Positions 1 to 7,606 of a DNA stretch of 64,000 nucleotides are shown piece after piece. The position numbers were made by a program, and so were the translations under genes. The stretch covers positions 1 to 64,000 of the forward strand of contig JAEWDF010000052.1 in assembly GCA_023390245.1 (NCBI GenBank), read 5' to 3'. Source of the DNA: Pseudomonadota bacterium (GTDB lineage Bacteria > Pseudomonadota > Alphaproteobacteria > Caulobacterales > Caulobacteraceae). Numbering within the stretch: position 1 is the first letter of the stretch; every line of letters starts with the position of its first letter. The notes below the pieces were generated by a model, which saw nothing but the letters and a program-made list of their open reading frames with translations, ran no database searches and was not told the DNA's origin.

Positions 1-213
1 AAGTTATCGTTCGCAGTTAGATAAAGGCCCGATACGGTGGGCCAGGACGAGCGAAAGCAATCCTCTTTACACGTCCGTCGATGCTAGTCGGCCCCATGCT
101 GCCTCCGCCGATAACGCGGGGAAGAAGATGGTGGAGCCGCCGGGAATCGCACCCGGGTCCGGTCCGCTTATTACAGGCGCCTTTATCGCCATAGTCCGGC
201 CGAAGCCGAACGG
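1..213 (-). ncRNA. ssrA: tmRNA (two-piece, circularly permuted), 3' end cut by window edge
   Basis: This RNA rescues stalled ribosomes by trans-translation. On the minus strand the acceptor piece comes first: a UUCG-capped 7-bp hairpin near 192-209, a T-arm, and a genomically encoded CCA at 129-131. A spacer of about 33 nt (96-128) follows, then the coding piece starting GGGGCCG at 95-89. GGGGCCG pairs over 7 bp with the CGGCTCC of the acceptor piece, and the third pair is the G-U wobble that alanyl-tRNA synthetase recognises. The tag reading frame begins near the window edge with codons for A-N-D-N-F, matching the start of the known Caulobacter tag. The rest of the tag and the downstream part lie outside. 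The order acceptor-spacer-coding is the permuted arrangement known from alphaproteobacteria. The exact 5' end is inferred from the promoter. Confidence 0.93.
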
Positions 214-217
214 GACT

Positions 218-246
218 CATATAGGGCTTCGGGTCGCCTTCGCCAA
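218..246 (-). promoter_or_regulatory. Probable housekeeping promoter of ssrA
   Basis: TTGGCG at 246-241 and TATATG at 223-218 are separated by 17 bp on the minus strand. This places transcription start about 7 nt further on, near 211, just before the UUCG hairpin of the acceptor RNA. It also fits the Caulobacter consensus TTGACGS / GCTANAWC with a few mismatches. It lies in the short gap after the M28 peptidase gene, so ssrA appears to be transcribed independently. Confidence 0.55.
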
Positions 247-274
247 GACGGCCCTTATCGGTCCCGTCAGCAGA

Positions 275-1648
275 TCAGCGCGGCGTGGGCCGGCCGCCTT
301 CGCTCCAGTCCGGCTTGAACGCGGTGTTGGCCAGCCAGCGCAGCGGCTCCACCAGCGACTGGATCGCCTGGGTCATGAAGGGCAGGTTCAGGTTGGCGAT
401 GGTGTCGTCGGGCGTGTGATAGGTCGGGGTGACGGCCCAGCCCGAGATGGTGTGGGCGACAATCCCCTGCAGGGCCAGCTGGTAGTTGTCCGACCGCTGG
501 AAGAAGTTCTGCTCGGGATAGGGGTCCTGCGCCACCAGAGCGCCGCGCGCCTTCAGCTCCGGCCCGAAGTTGGAGCGATCGAAACCGGTCATCATCATCA
601 CGCCGTCGGGCATGTTGGGGTCCTGCTGGCCGATCATCTCGATCTCCAGATTGGCGACGATGTCGGTTAGCGGGATCGGCGGATGCTCAGCGAAGTGGTT
701 GGAGCCCAGCAGGCCCAGTTCCTCGCTGCCGTAGCAGACGAACAGGATGCTGCGCTTCGGCTGCCCGCCGGCCGCCAGCGCGCGGGCCAGTTCGATGACG
801 GCCGTGACGCCGGACGCATCGTCGTTGGCCCCGTACATGACCACGCCGTCCGGCTGCACGCCCATGTGGTCAAGGTGCGCGGAGATCAGCAGCACGCCTG
901 CGCTGGGATCGCTGCCGGCCAGATAACCCATGGCGTTGGTGGTGACGCTTTCCAGGCGCTGGACGGCGCCCAGGTCCAGCGTCGCCTGGCCCTTGCGCGC
1001 CGCCAGTCGGTCGAAGACCTCCGGGGCCAGGATGACGATCTCGGGTGTGTCGCTGCGGTCGGCGTGCTCGGTCAATGCGGCGGCGGTGCGCGTATGACCC
1101 GAGGCGATGCGGGCGGCCAGGGCCTCGGTGCGACGGATCACCAGGGCGCCGACGCCCTTGGCCGACGCCGCGCCGATCCAGGCCCCCAGCGGCGCCTGGC
1201 CGGGATCGACCAGAACGATGGGGGCGGCGGCCAGGGTCTCGGGCCCGCCCTCGACGACCGCCATCTCTCCGGAAACCGGGCGTCCGTTGGAGTAGAACAG
1301 GAACAGGTCTTCGCCCTCGGCCGCCGACACGTCGCCGGCGACCAGCCGCGCCGCGCCGCTGGGCTTGACCTGCGTCACGCCCGCCGTCTGGAAATAGGAG
1401 GTCATGCCGGGCGGCGGCGTCAGGCCAAACCCTTCGAACTGGGCGGCGATATAGGCGGCGGCGATGGCCTCGTCGCGGGTCGCGCTGCCGCGTCCCTGCA
1501 GCGCCTCTCCGGCCAGGAAGTTCTCGTGCGCGCTGACCCAGGCCGGGTTCACCCGCCAGGGGTCTTGCGCCTGGGCCGCGGTTGAGCCCAGCACGCAGCC
1601 GGCCAGCAGCAGGGCGCGCGCGGTTCGGTTCAGGGTCGGAATGCTCAT
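275..1648 (-). CDS. Secreted M28-family zinc metallopeptidase
   Basis: A 457-residue exported peptidase of the M28 (aminopeptidase Y/Ap1) family, expected to remove N-terminal residues from peptides in the periplasm or outside. Residues 1-28 form a signal peptide with an AQAQ cleavage region. A protease-associated-like segment spans about 95-235. The catalytic domain carries the two-zinc ligands: H258 in AHLDH, D276 in GANDDASG, the Glu pair E309/E310 in YGSEELG, an acidic residue in NLEIEMIG, and H411 in YHTPDD. A good GAGGAGGA ribosome site precedes the ATG. The substrate cannot be told from sequence. It is the gene immediately upstream of ssrA. Confidence 0.88.
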   Translation of the reverse strand: MSIPTLNRTARALLLAGCVLGSTAAQAQDPWRVNPAWVSAHENFLAGEALQGRGSATRDEAIAAAYIAAQFEGFGLTPPPGMTSYFQTAGVTQVKPSGAARLVAGDVSAAEGEDLFLFYSNGRPVSGEMAVVEGGPETLAAAPIVLVDPGQAPLGAWIGAASAKGVGALVIRRTEALAARIASGHTRTAAALTEHADRSDTPEIVILAPEVFDRLAARKGQATLDLGAVQRLESVTTNAMGYLAGSDPSAGVLLISAHLDHMGVQPDGVVMYGANDDASGVTAVIELARALAAGGQPKRSILFVCYGSEELGLLGSNHFAEHPPIPLTDIVANLEIEMIGQQDPNMPDGVMMMTGFDRSNFGPELKARGALVAQDPYPEQNFFQRSDNYQLALQGIVAHTISGWAVTPTYHTPDDTIANLNLPFMTQAIQSLVEPLRWLANTAFKPDWSEGGRPTPR

Positions 1649-1700
1649 GGGGTTCGTCCTCCTCGTGCCGCTGGGCTGGCATGATTCGCCGTCCCAGGGT

Positions 1701-2624
1701 TCATGCTCCGGCGCGCGCCCAGTCCGGGGTCTGGTTGCGGAACCACGTCAGCTGCCGCTTGGCGTAGTTGCGCGTGGCCTGCTTCAGCGCCTCCGCCGCC
1801 TCCGTCATCGACATCCGACCCGACAGGCCGGCCGCAAGCTCCCGGACGCCGACAGCCTTCATCGCGGGCAGGTCGGGGGCCAGCCCGCGCGCCATCAGCC
1901 GGCGAACCTCGTGCTGCGCGCCCAGCGCCATCATCGCGTCGGCCCGGCGGTCGCAGTTGGCGTAAAGCCTGGCCCGCTCCGGCTCGACCACCAGCCCGGT
2001 CCAGGCGCCGGGCGCCAGCAGGGGGCGGGTGTCGGCCTGCCAGTCGGACAAGGCGCGGCCGCTGGCCCGCCAGACGCTGAACGCGCGCACCAGCCGTTGC
2101 CGGTCGCCCGGCGCGATCCGCGCTTCGGCCGCCGGATCGACCGCCGCCAACGCCCGTCGGAACGCCGCTTCTCCATCCTGGTCGAACAGGTCGCCGGCCG
2201 CGTCCCGCACCGAAGGCGGCACATCCGGAATCTCCGCCAAGCCTTTGGTCAGAGCTGTGAAATACAGTCCCGTCCCGCCCACGAGGATTGCGGGTCGTCC
2301 CTCCAGGGCCGCGAGTTCCGCCAGGGCCGCCCGGGACCAGCGGCCGACGGACCACGCCTCCGCCGCGTCGGCGACGCCATAGAGCCGGTGCTCGGCTCGC
2401 GCCTCGTCCTCGGCGGACGGCCGTGCGCTGAGGACCCGCAGGTCGGCGTAGAGCTGCTGGCTGTCGGCGTTCAGAATGACCGCGCCGGTGCGCTGCGCCA
2501 GGTCCAGCGCCAGCGCCGATTTGCCGGACGCGGTCGGGCCGGCGATCAGGGTGAGTGAGGGGTGTTGCGACAAATCCAGGCTCGCGGGCGGCGTCGCACG
2601 GCGATAGAACGCCCTCCGTCGCAT
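1701..2624 (-). CDS. miaA: tRNA dimethylallyltransferase MiaA
   Basis: MiaA transfers a dimethylallyl group to N6 of A37 in tRNAs that read codons starting with U. The 307-residue protein has the P-loop GPTASGKS near its N terminus, then LNADSQQLY and the GGTGLYF motif, as expected for the family. Length is typical. The ATG at 2624 is preferred because AGGGGG lies 6 nt before it; a TTG two codons earlier is the alternative. A TTG about 17 codons further in would leave more room for promoters between this gene and the divergent mrp. Confidence 0.95.
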   Translation of the reverse strand: MRRRAFYRRATPPASLDLSQHPSLTLIAGPTASGKSALALDLAQRTGAVILNADSQQLYADLRVLSARPSAEDEARAEHRLYGVADAAEAWSVGRWSRAALAELAALEGRPAILVGGTGLYFTALTKGLAEIPDVPPSVRDAAGDLFDQDGEAAFRRALAAVDPAAEARIAPGDRQRLVRAFSVWRASGRALSDWQADTRPLLAPGAWTGLVVEPERARLYANCDRRADAMMALGAQHEVRRLMARGLAPDLPAMKAVGVRELAAGLSGRMSMTEAAEALKQATRNYAKRQLTWFRNQTPDWARAGA

Positions 2625-2648
2625 CCGCAACCCCCTGGGAGTCTCGCC

Positions 2649-3728
2649 TTGGTCGACCGCGCCGCCGTCATCGCCGCCCTGGACGCCGTCTCCGACCCGG
2701 TGTCGGGCAAGGGGCTGGTCGAAGCCGGCCTGGTTCAGGGCCTTGTGATCGCCGACGACCGCGCCGGCTTCGCGCTGGAGGTCGATCGCGCGTCGGCGGC
2801 CCGCTATGCGCCGGTCCGGGACGCGGCGGAGGCGGCGTTGAAGGCCTTGCCCGGCATGGCCCGCGTCTCAGTGGTCCTGACCGCCGAGGCCAGGCCGTCG
2901 CCGCCCCGTCGCGCCGCCGGCCTGTCGAAGGCGGCGGTCGACCAGGGCCGGCCCAGGGCGCCGGTTCCGACCGACCGACCCGCCCATGTCCGCCGTGTCC
3001 TGGCCGTCGCCAGCGGCAAGGGCGGGGTGGGCAAGTCCACCGTGGCGGTCAATCTGGCGGCGGCGCTGGCCGCGCGTGGACTATCGGTCGGCGTGCTGGA
3101 CGCCGACGTCTACGGCCCATCGCTGCCGACCATGCTGGGCCTGTCGGGCCAGCCGGCCTATGAGGACGGCGCCATCGTTCCGCATCGGGCGCACGGCCTG
3201 AAGGCCATGTCCGTCGGCCTGCTGACCCGAAGCGACGACGCCATGATCTGGCGCGGGCCGATGGCGTCGCAGGCCATCGTCCAGATGCTGACCCAGACGC
3301 GCTGGGGGACGGCCGAGGCGCCGCTGGACGTGCTTGTGGTCGACCTGCCGCCGGGCACGGGAGACGTCCAACTGACCCTGATCCAGAAGACGCCGCTGGA
3401 CGGCGCCGTCATCGTCTCCACGCCGCAGGAGGTCGCCCTGGCCGACGCCCGGCGCGCCCACACCCTGTTCCAGAAGGTCGGGACCACGACCCTGGGCCTG
3501 ATCGAGAACATGAGCGGCCCCGTCTTCGGCCAGGGCGGCGCCGAGGCCGAGGCCGCGCGCCTGGGCGTCCCCTTCCTGGGCGACCTGCCGCTGGACGCCG
3601 CGGTGCGCCAGGCGGGCGACGCAGGCCGGCCGGACGGCGAGGTCGTGCAGCGGTTCGACGCCATCGCGGGCCAACTGATCCGGGCCCTGGATCTGGAGAC
3701 GATGGACGTTCGGGGAGGAGCGGCATGA
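2649..3728 (+). CDS. mrp: Mrp/ApbC-type Fe-S cluster carrier ATPase
   Basis: A cytoplasmic P-loop ATPase that carries Fe-S clusters to apoproteins. The deviant Walker A GKGGVGKS sits at about residues 123-130, after an N-terminal MIP18-like (DUF59) domain. The start is set at a TTG because GGGAG lies 7 nt upstream, the next residues (VDRAAVIAALD) look like the family N terminus, and an earlier ATG at 2562 would run through miaA. Length is 359 aa. Oddly, the usual loop with a CxxC motif after ENM is missing: the protein goes from ENMSGPVFGQGG straight on. Its stop overlaps the start of the next gene as ATGA, so the two are probably co-translated. Confidence 0.92.
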   Translation: MVDRAAVIAALDAVSDPVSGKGLVEAGLVQGLVIADDRAGFALEVDRASAARYAPVRDAAEAALKALPGMARVSVVLTAEARPSPPRRAAGLSKAAVDQGRPRAPVPTDRPAHVRRVLAVASGKGGVGKSTVAVNLAAALAARGLSVGVLDADVYGPSLPTMLGLSGQPAYEDGAIVPHRAHGLKAMSVGLLTRSDDAMIWRGPMASQAIVQMLTQTRWGTAEAPLDVLVVDLPPGTGDVQLTLIQKTPLDGAVIVSTPQEVALADARRAHTLFQKVGTTTLGLIENMSGPVFGQGGAEAEAARLGVPFLGDLPLDAAVRQAGDAGRPDGEVVQRFDAIAGQLIRALDLETMDVRGGAA

Positions 3729-4153
3729 CGGCGCGATCCGATGGAGGGCCGATGATCGTCTGCGGGGTGGACGGCAGCGCGCACGCCGACGCCGCCGTGC
3801 GGGTGGCGGCCGAACTGGCCCAGGCCCGCCATGGACGGCTCGCGATCGCAGCGGTCAATCCGCTCAGCCCCGCCAGCGGCTATCCCGATATCCGGGGCTG
3901 GAAGCCGGAGGAGCAGGAGGCGATCCTGCGGGCGGCGACGCACGAAGCGCGCCGTCTCGGCGTCTCGGCCCAGGCCGTGGCCGCCGAAGGCCGGGACATC
4001 GCCGATGCGCTGATCGACTGCGCGCGCCGGCTGGGCGCGGATCACGTCGTCGTCGGCACGGGCGACCGGAAGGGGCTGAGCGAATGGCTGCTGGGATCGG
4101 TGGCGCGCGAGGTCGCGGCGCGGGCGCCGTTCAGCGTGACGATCGCCCGCTGA
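3725..4153 (+). CDS. Universal stress protein (UspA family)
   Basis: A single-domain UspA-fold protein of 142 aa. It starts with the family signature IVCGVDGSAHADAAV and ends with an ATP-site-like segment, GTGDRKGLSEWLLGS. The usual GxxG step is altered here, with Asp where the second Gly normally stands, so nucleotide binding is uncertain. Start at 3725 overlaps the mrp stop (ATGA). A second ATG at 3752 with GGAGG just before it gives a protein beginning MIVCGVDGS, which fits family starts equally well. The exact stress role cannot be inferred. Confidence 0.85.
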   Translation: MTARSDGGPMIVCGVDGSAHADAAVRVAAELAQARHGRLAIAAVNPLSPASGYPDIRGWKPEEQEAILRAATHEARRLGVSAQAVAAEGRDIADALIDCARRLGADHVVVGTGDRKGLSEWLLGSVAREVAARAPFSVTIAR

Positions 4154-4156
4154 GGG

Positions 4157-4477
4157 TCAGCCCGCCTCGACCACCACGGCCGTGCCATAGGCCAGAACCT
4201 CGGTCACGCCGGGCATGATCTCGTTGGCGTCGTAGCGGACGGCCAGGATGGCGTTGGCGCCGTGCGCCTGGGCGTGGTTGACCAGTTCGTCATAGGCTTC
4301 CTGCCGCGCCGCCTCGGCCAGTTTCACATAGGCCCCGACGCGCCCGCCCAGCATGGACTGGACGCCGCCGATGGCGTCTGAGATGGCGTTCCTGGACCGC
4401 ACGGTCACGCCGCGCACCAGGCCGATGTTGCGGATCACCCGGAAGCCCGGCAGGTCGTTGGTGGTGGTCACATACAT
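4157..4477 (-). CDS. YbjQ/UPF0145 family protein
   Basis: A 106-aa protein with the full UPF0145 (DUF74) pattern: GFRVIRNIGLVRGVTVRSRN near the start, an Ala/Glu-rich helix (residues 50-72), and ANAILAVRYDANEI. The family is sometimes called heavy-metal-binding, but its function is not established; members form pentamers in structures. It lies 9 nt after folA on the same strand and could be read from that operon. An AGGAG ribosome site precedes the ATG. Confidence 0.88.
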   Translation of the reverse strand: MYVTTTNDLPGFRVIRNIGLVRGVTVRSRNAISDAIGGVQSMLGGRVGAYVKLAEAARQEAYDELVNHAQAHGANAILAVRYDANEIMPGVTEVLAYGTAVVVEAG

Positions 4478-4486
4478 GGCTCGCTC

Positions 4487-5011
4487 CTATCGCCGCTCCA
4501 GCACGCGAAAGGCGAAGGCGTGGTCGTCCTTCTCCCCGGCCGCGTGGGTTTCGGAAGATACCTCGACCCATTGGGTTTCGTCGAACGTCGGAAAGACGGC
4601 GTCGCCCTCCGGCTCGGCCTCGACCTCGGTGATGTAGAGGCGATGCGCGCGCGGCAGGGCGGCCTCGAAAACGGCGGTGCCGCCGATGACGCAGATCTCG
4701 TCGACGCCGTCGTCCTCCGCCGTCTCGCGCGCGATTTCGATGGCTTCGTCCAGGCTGGCGCAGACGGCGGCGCCCTTGGCCCGCCCGTCCTCGGCGTAGG
4801 AAAGGTCGCGCGTCAGCACCAGGTTCAGCCGGCCGGGCAGGGGGCGCAGCGGCAGGCTCTCCCAGGTGCGGCGGCCCATCAGGCAGGGCTTGCCGATGGT
4901 GATGGCCTTGAAGCGCTGCAGGTCCGAGCGCAGCCGCCAGGGCAGGTCCCCCTCGTGGCCAATGACGCCGTTGCGCCCGCGCGCTACGACCAGGGCGATC
5001 CGGGCGTTCAC
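4487..5011 (-). CDS. folA: Dihydrofolate reductase
   Basis: Reduces dihydrofolate with NADPH, replenishing the folate that ThyA oxidises. The 174-aa protein has the N-terminal strand IALVVARGRNGVIGHEGDLPW, the catalytic acid D30 in LRSDLQRFK, the NADPH-binding MGRRTWESLP, and IGGTAVFEAALP. A GTG start at 5011 is chosen because it overlaps the stop of the MazG-like gene as GTGA; an in-frame ATG 12 codons earlier would lie inside that gene and adds a non-conserved stretch. It is the third gene of thyA-mazG-folA, a logical unit for thymidylate synthesis. Confidence 0.94.
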   Translation of the reverse strand: MNARIALVVARGRNGVIGHEGDLPWRLRSDLQRFKAITIGKPCLMGRRTWESLPLRPLPGRLNLVLTRDLSYAEDGRAKGAAVCASLDEAIEIARETAEDDGVDEICVIGGTAVFEAALPRAHRLYITEVEAEPEGDAVFPTFDETQWVEVSSETHAAGEKDDHAFAFRVLERR

Positions 5012-5316
5012 GCCGCCGTCTCCTTCGGCTCCAGCCACTTCAGCCATTTGCGTCGCATCGCCGCCTCCAGGTCGATCCCGGCCCGGTCGCAGTAGATCAG
5101 CAGCATGCCCAGCACATCGGCCGCCTCGTCGCCCTGGGCCTGAGCGTCGGGCGTCCCCCGCGCGCGGCCGGACAGGCGCAGATGCTCGGCGGTCAGTTCG
5201 CCCAGCTCTTCCTGAAGCTTCAGCAAGGCCCAGTCGCGATCGCGGTCGATGCCGTGCTCACGGGCGTAGATGTCGGAGATGCGCAGGACGTCCGCCTGCA
5301 ACGCCTTCAGGTCCAT
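5008..5316 (-). CDS. MazG-like nucleotide pyrophosphohydrolase
   Basis: A 102-aa all-alpha protein with the MazG metal-binding pattern: LQEELGELTAE (about residues 33-43) followed by GDEAADVLGMLLIY (about 62-75). Family members hydrolyse (d)NTPs to (d)NMP and pyrophosphate. Its position between thymidylate synthase and DHFR suggests a role in dNTP supply or clean-up, which is inference. Its ATG overlaps the thyA stop (TGATG) and its stop overlaps the folA GTG start, so the three are translationally coupled. Confidence 0.85.
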   Translation of the reverse strand: MDLKALQADVLRISDIYAREHGIDRDRDWALLKLQEELGELTAEHLRLSGRARGTPDAQAQGDEAADVLGMLLIYCDRAGIDLEAAMRRKWLKWLEPKETAA

Positions 5317-6173
5317 CAGACGGACACGGCCGCCTTGATGTGCGGCCACGGCGCATAGCCGGTCAGTTCGAAGTCCGACAGCCGGTAGGCGAACAGGTCG
5401 TCGCGGGGCGCGATCGCCATGGTCGGCAGGGGCAGGGGCTCGCGCGTCAACTGGAGCTCGGCCTGCTCCAGGTGGTTCAGGTACAGGTGGGCGTCGCCGA
5501 AGGTGTGGACGAACTCTCCCGGCTCCAGCCCGACGACCTGGGCGATCATCAGGGTCAGCAGGGCGTAGGAGGCGATGTTGAACGGCACGCCCAGGAAGAC
5601 GTCGGCGCTGCGCTGATAGAGCTGGCAACTCAGCTTTCCGTCCGCGACGAAGAACTGGAACAGGCAGTGGCAGGGCGGCAGGGCCATGTCGTCCACGTCC
5701 GCCGGGTTCCAGGCGGTGACGATGTGGCGGCGGCTGTTGGGATTGGTCTTCAGGCCGTGCACCAGCTTCTCGATCTGGTCGATCACGCGCCCGTCCGGCG
5801 CCGCCCAGGACCGCCACTGCTTGCCGTAGACGGGTCCGAGCTCGCCCTCGGCGTCGGCCCATTCGTCCCAGATGCTGACGCCGTTGTCCTTCAGCCAGCC
5901 GATATTGGTCTCGCCGCGCAGGAACCACAGCAGTTCGACGATGATGGAGCGCAGATGCAGCTTCTTGGTCGTCAGGACCGGAAAGCCCTTGGACAGGTCG
6001 AACCGCATCTGCCGGCCGAACACGCCCAGCGTCCCGGTGCCGGTGCGGTCGTCGCGCCGCGCGCCGTTGTCCAGGATGTCGCGCAGCAGGTTCAGATACT
6101 GCCACTCCGGATGATCGGCCGGCGCGACCCCGGTGCGGGCCTGAAGATCAGCGAGGGCGACCTGAGCGTTCAT
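5316..6173 (-). CDS. thyA: Thymidylate synthase ThyA
   Basis: Makes dTMP from dUMP using methylene-tetrahydrofolate, giving dihydrofolate that the downstream folA recycles. Diagnostic segments are [24 protein letters not shown], the catalytic cysteine in [11 protein letters not shown] (residue 168 from this start), [17 protein letters not shown] and HLYLNH. The start is uncertain: this ATG gives 285 aa, while another ATG at 6209 gives 297 aa; neither has a strong ribosome site. Both are longer than the 264-aa E. coli enzyme because of an N-terminal extension before [12 protein letters not shown]. Confidence 0.95.
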   Translation of the reverse strand: MNAQVALADLQARTGVAPADHPEWQYLNLLRDILDNGARRDDRTGTGTLGVFGRQMRFDLSKGFPVLTTKKLHLRSIIVELLWFLRGETNIGWLKDNGVSIWDEWADAEGELGPVYGKQWRSWAAPDGRVIDQIEKLVHGLKTNPNSRRHIVTAWNPADVDDMALPPCHCLFQFFVADGKLSCQLYQRSADVFLGVPFNIASYALLTLMIAQVVGLEPGEFVHTFGDAHLYLNHLEQAELQLTREPLPLPTMAIAPRDDLFAYRLSDFELTGYAPWPHIKAAVSV

Positions 6174-6267
6174 GACGCCAGCTTGCCGCTGATTCGCGCC
6201 AAAGGGCATGCCCGCCGGTCCGGTGGTCCACAGCCGGGCGCCCCGCCTGAAAAGGCTCCACAGAAAT

Positions 6268-6717
6268 TCAGCGGCGAAGCTCGATCACCCCCCGGTTCGC
6301 CAGCTGGTCGGCGCGCTCATTCAACTCATGCCCGGCGTGTCCCTTGACCCAGCGCCAGCGCACGTCGTGGCGCGCCCGGGCGGCGTCGAGCCGTTGCCAC
6401 AGGTCGGCGTTCTTGACCGGCTTCTTGTCCGCCGTGACCCATCCGCGCGCCTTCCAGCCGCGCATCCATTCGGTGATGCCCTGCATGACGTATTTGCTGT
6501 CGGTGTGCAGTTCGACCTTGCACGGCCGCTTCAGCGCCTCCAGCGCCATGATGGCGGCCGTCAGCTCCATGCGGTTGTTGGTGGTGTTCGCCTCGCCGCC
6601 CCACAGCTCCTTCTCGTGACCGCCCAGGGTCTGGAGCACGGCGCCCCAGCCGCCGGGCCCGGGATTGCCCTTGCAGGCGCCGTCGGTGTGGATGATGACG
6701 TGATCGGAGGGACTCAT
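6268..6717 (-). CDS. rnhA: Ribonuclease HI
   Basis: Cleaves the RNA strand of RNA-DNA hybrids. The 149-aa protein is the standard single-domain type. The catalytic acids are all in place: D12 in [11 protein letters not shown]51 in RMELTA, D73 in HTDSKY and D137 in ERADQLA, with the basic handle region around [12 protein letters not shown]. It lies upstream of thyA on the same strand with a gap of roughly 60-95 nt, and it is divergent from tatA. Confidence 0.96.
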   Translation of the reverse strand: MSPSDHVIIHTDGACKGNPGPGGWGAVLQTLGGHEKELWGGEANTTNNRMELTAAIMALEALKRPCKVELHTDSKYVMQGITEWMRGWKARGWVTADKKPVKNADLWQRLDAARARHDVRWRWVKGHAGHELNERADQLANRGVIELRR

Positions 6718-6740
6718 GGTCGCGAGACCTACAGCGTCCC

Positions 6741-6770
6741 TTGGCGCGGGGCCATCAGTCGGCCTATATG
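6741..6770 (+). promoter_or_regulatory. Candidate promoter of the tat operon
   Basis: TTGGCGC at 6741-6747 and CCTATATG at 6763-6770 are arranged like the ssrA promoter of this window, with 15 nt between the two blocks. They match the Caulobacter housekeeping consensus TTGACGS / GCTANAWC imperfectly. The expected start near 6777 would give a leader of about 50 nt before the tatA AGGAGA ribosome site. This is pattern matching only. Confidence 0.4.
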
Positions 6771-6827
6771 CGGGACGAAAGATTAGTGGATGGGACCGAT
6801 CAGCGGTCCCCGCGAGGAGATTACGCC

Positions 6828-7046
6828 ATGGGCTCCATGAGCATCTGGCATTGGGCCATCGTCATCGTCGTCGTCGCCCTGCTGTTCGGCGGGCGCGGCA
6901 AGCTGTCCAGCATCATGGGCGATGCGGCCAAGGGCATCCGCGCCTTCAAGGACGGCCTGAAGGACGAGGACCGCAAGGACGGCCCGCACGACGGCGTCAG
7001 CTCGCTGCCGCGCACGGACGCCGAGAAGGAAGAGCTGAAGCGCTGA
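6828..7046 (+). CDS. tatA: Twin-arginine translocase subunit TatA
   Basis: TatA oligomers form the passage for folded proteins across the inner membrane. The 72-aa protein has the short N-terminal membrane helix ([16 protein letters not shown]), the FG hinge, the amphipathic helix [21 protein letters not shown], and a charged tail. The ATG at 6828 is chosen because AGGAGA lies 7 nt upstream and the extra N-terminal residues of the longer frame have no family character. First gene of tatABC. Confidence 0.95.
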   Translation: MGSMSIWHWAIVIVVVALLFGGRGKLSSIMGDAAKGIRAFKDGLKDEDRKDGPHDGVSSLPRTDAEKEELKR

Positions 7047-7072
7047 TCGTCATCCGGTTGAGGGGCTGACGC

Positions 7073-7606
7073 ATGGGCGGGCTTGGCCCCGGAGTCGGGG
7101 GTTTCGAATTAGTGGTGATCGGCCTGGTGGCCCTGCTGGTGGTGGGGCCAAAGGACCTGCCCGTGCTGATGCGCCGTGTCGGTCAGCTGGTCGCCAAGGC
7201 GCGCGCCATGGCCAATGAGTTCCGCGCCAGCTTCGACGAGATGGCGCGTCAGTCCGAGCTCGACGACCTGCGCAAGGAGGTCGAGGCGCTGCGCAAGGGG
7301 CAGGGGACCTATCCCCTGGGCGCCGAGGCGGAAGCCGCCTTCAAGGACATCAACGCCGAATTGAACCGGCCGGCCGACGCCTTGCCGTCGCCGACGCCTG
7401 AGGCGCCCGCCGTCGCCGCGACCGGCCAGAGCGAATGGCCCGACGAAGCCGTCGCCGCCGAACCGCCGCCGCCCGCGCCCAAGCCGAAGGCGCCGCGCAA
7501 GCCGCGCGCGGCCTCGGCCAAGACGGCGCCGACGACCAAGGCCGGCAAGGCTAAGACCGCCAAGCCGCGCGCCAAGGCCACGCGCAAGAAGCCGGTGGAC
7601 CTATGA
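7073..7606 (+). CDS. tatB: Twin-arginine translocase subunit TatB
   Basis: TatB works with TatC to receive twin-arginine signal peptides. After the N-terminal membrane helix (FELVVIGLVALLVVGPKDLP, residues about 11-30) comes the amphipathic helix VLMRRVGQLVAKARAMANEF and a coiled-coil-prone stretch (ELDDLRKEVEALRKG). The last 100 residues are low-complexity Pro/Ala and end in a Lys/Arg-rich tail. Length 177 aa. A GAGGGG ribosome site precedes the start, and the stop overlaps tatC as ATGA. Confidence 0.93.
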   Translation: MGGLGPGVGGFELVVIGLVALLVVGPKDLPVLMRRVGQLVAKARAMANEFRASFDEMARQSELDDLRKEVEALRKGQGTYPLGAEAEAAFKDINAELNRPADALPSPTPEAPAVAATGQSEWPDEAVAAEPPPPAPKPKAPRKPRAASAKTAPTTKAGKAKTAKPRAKATRKKPVDL

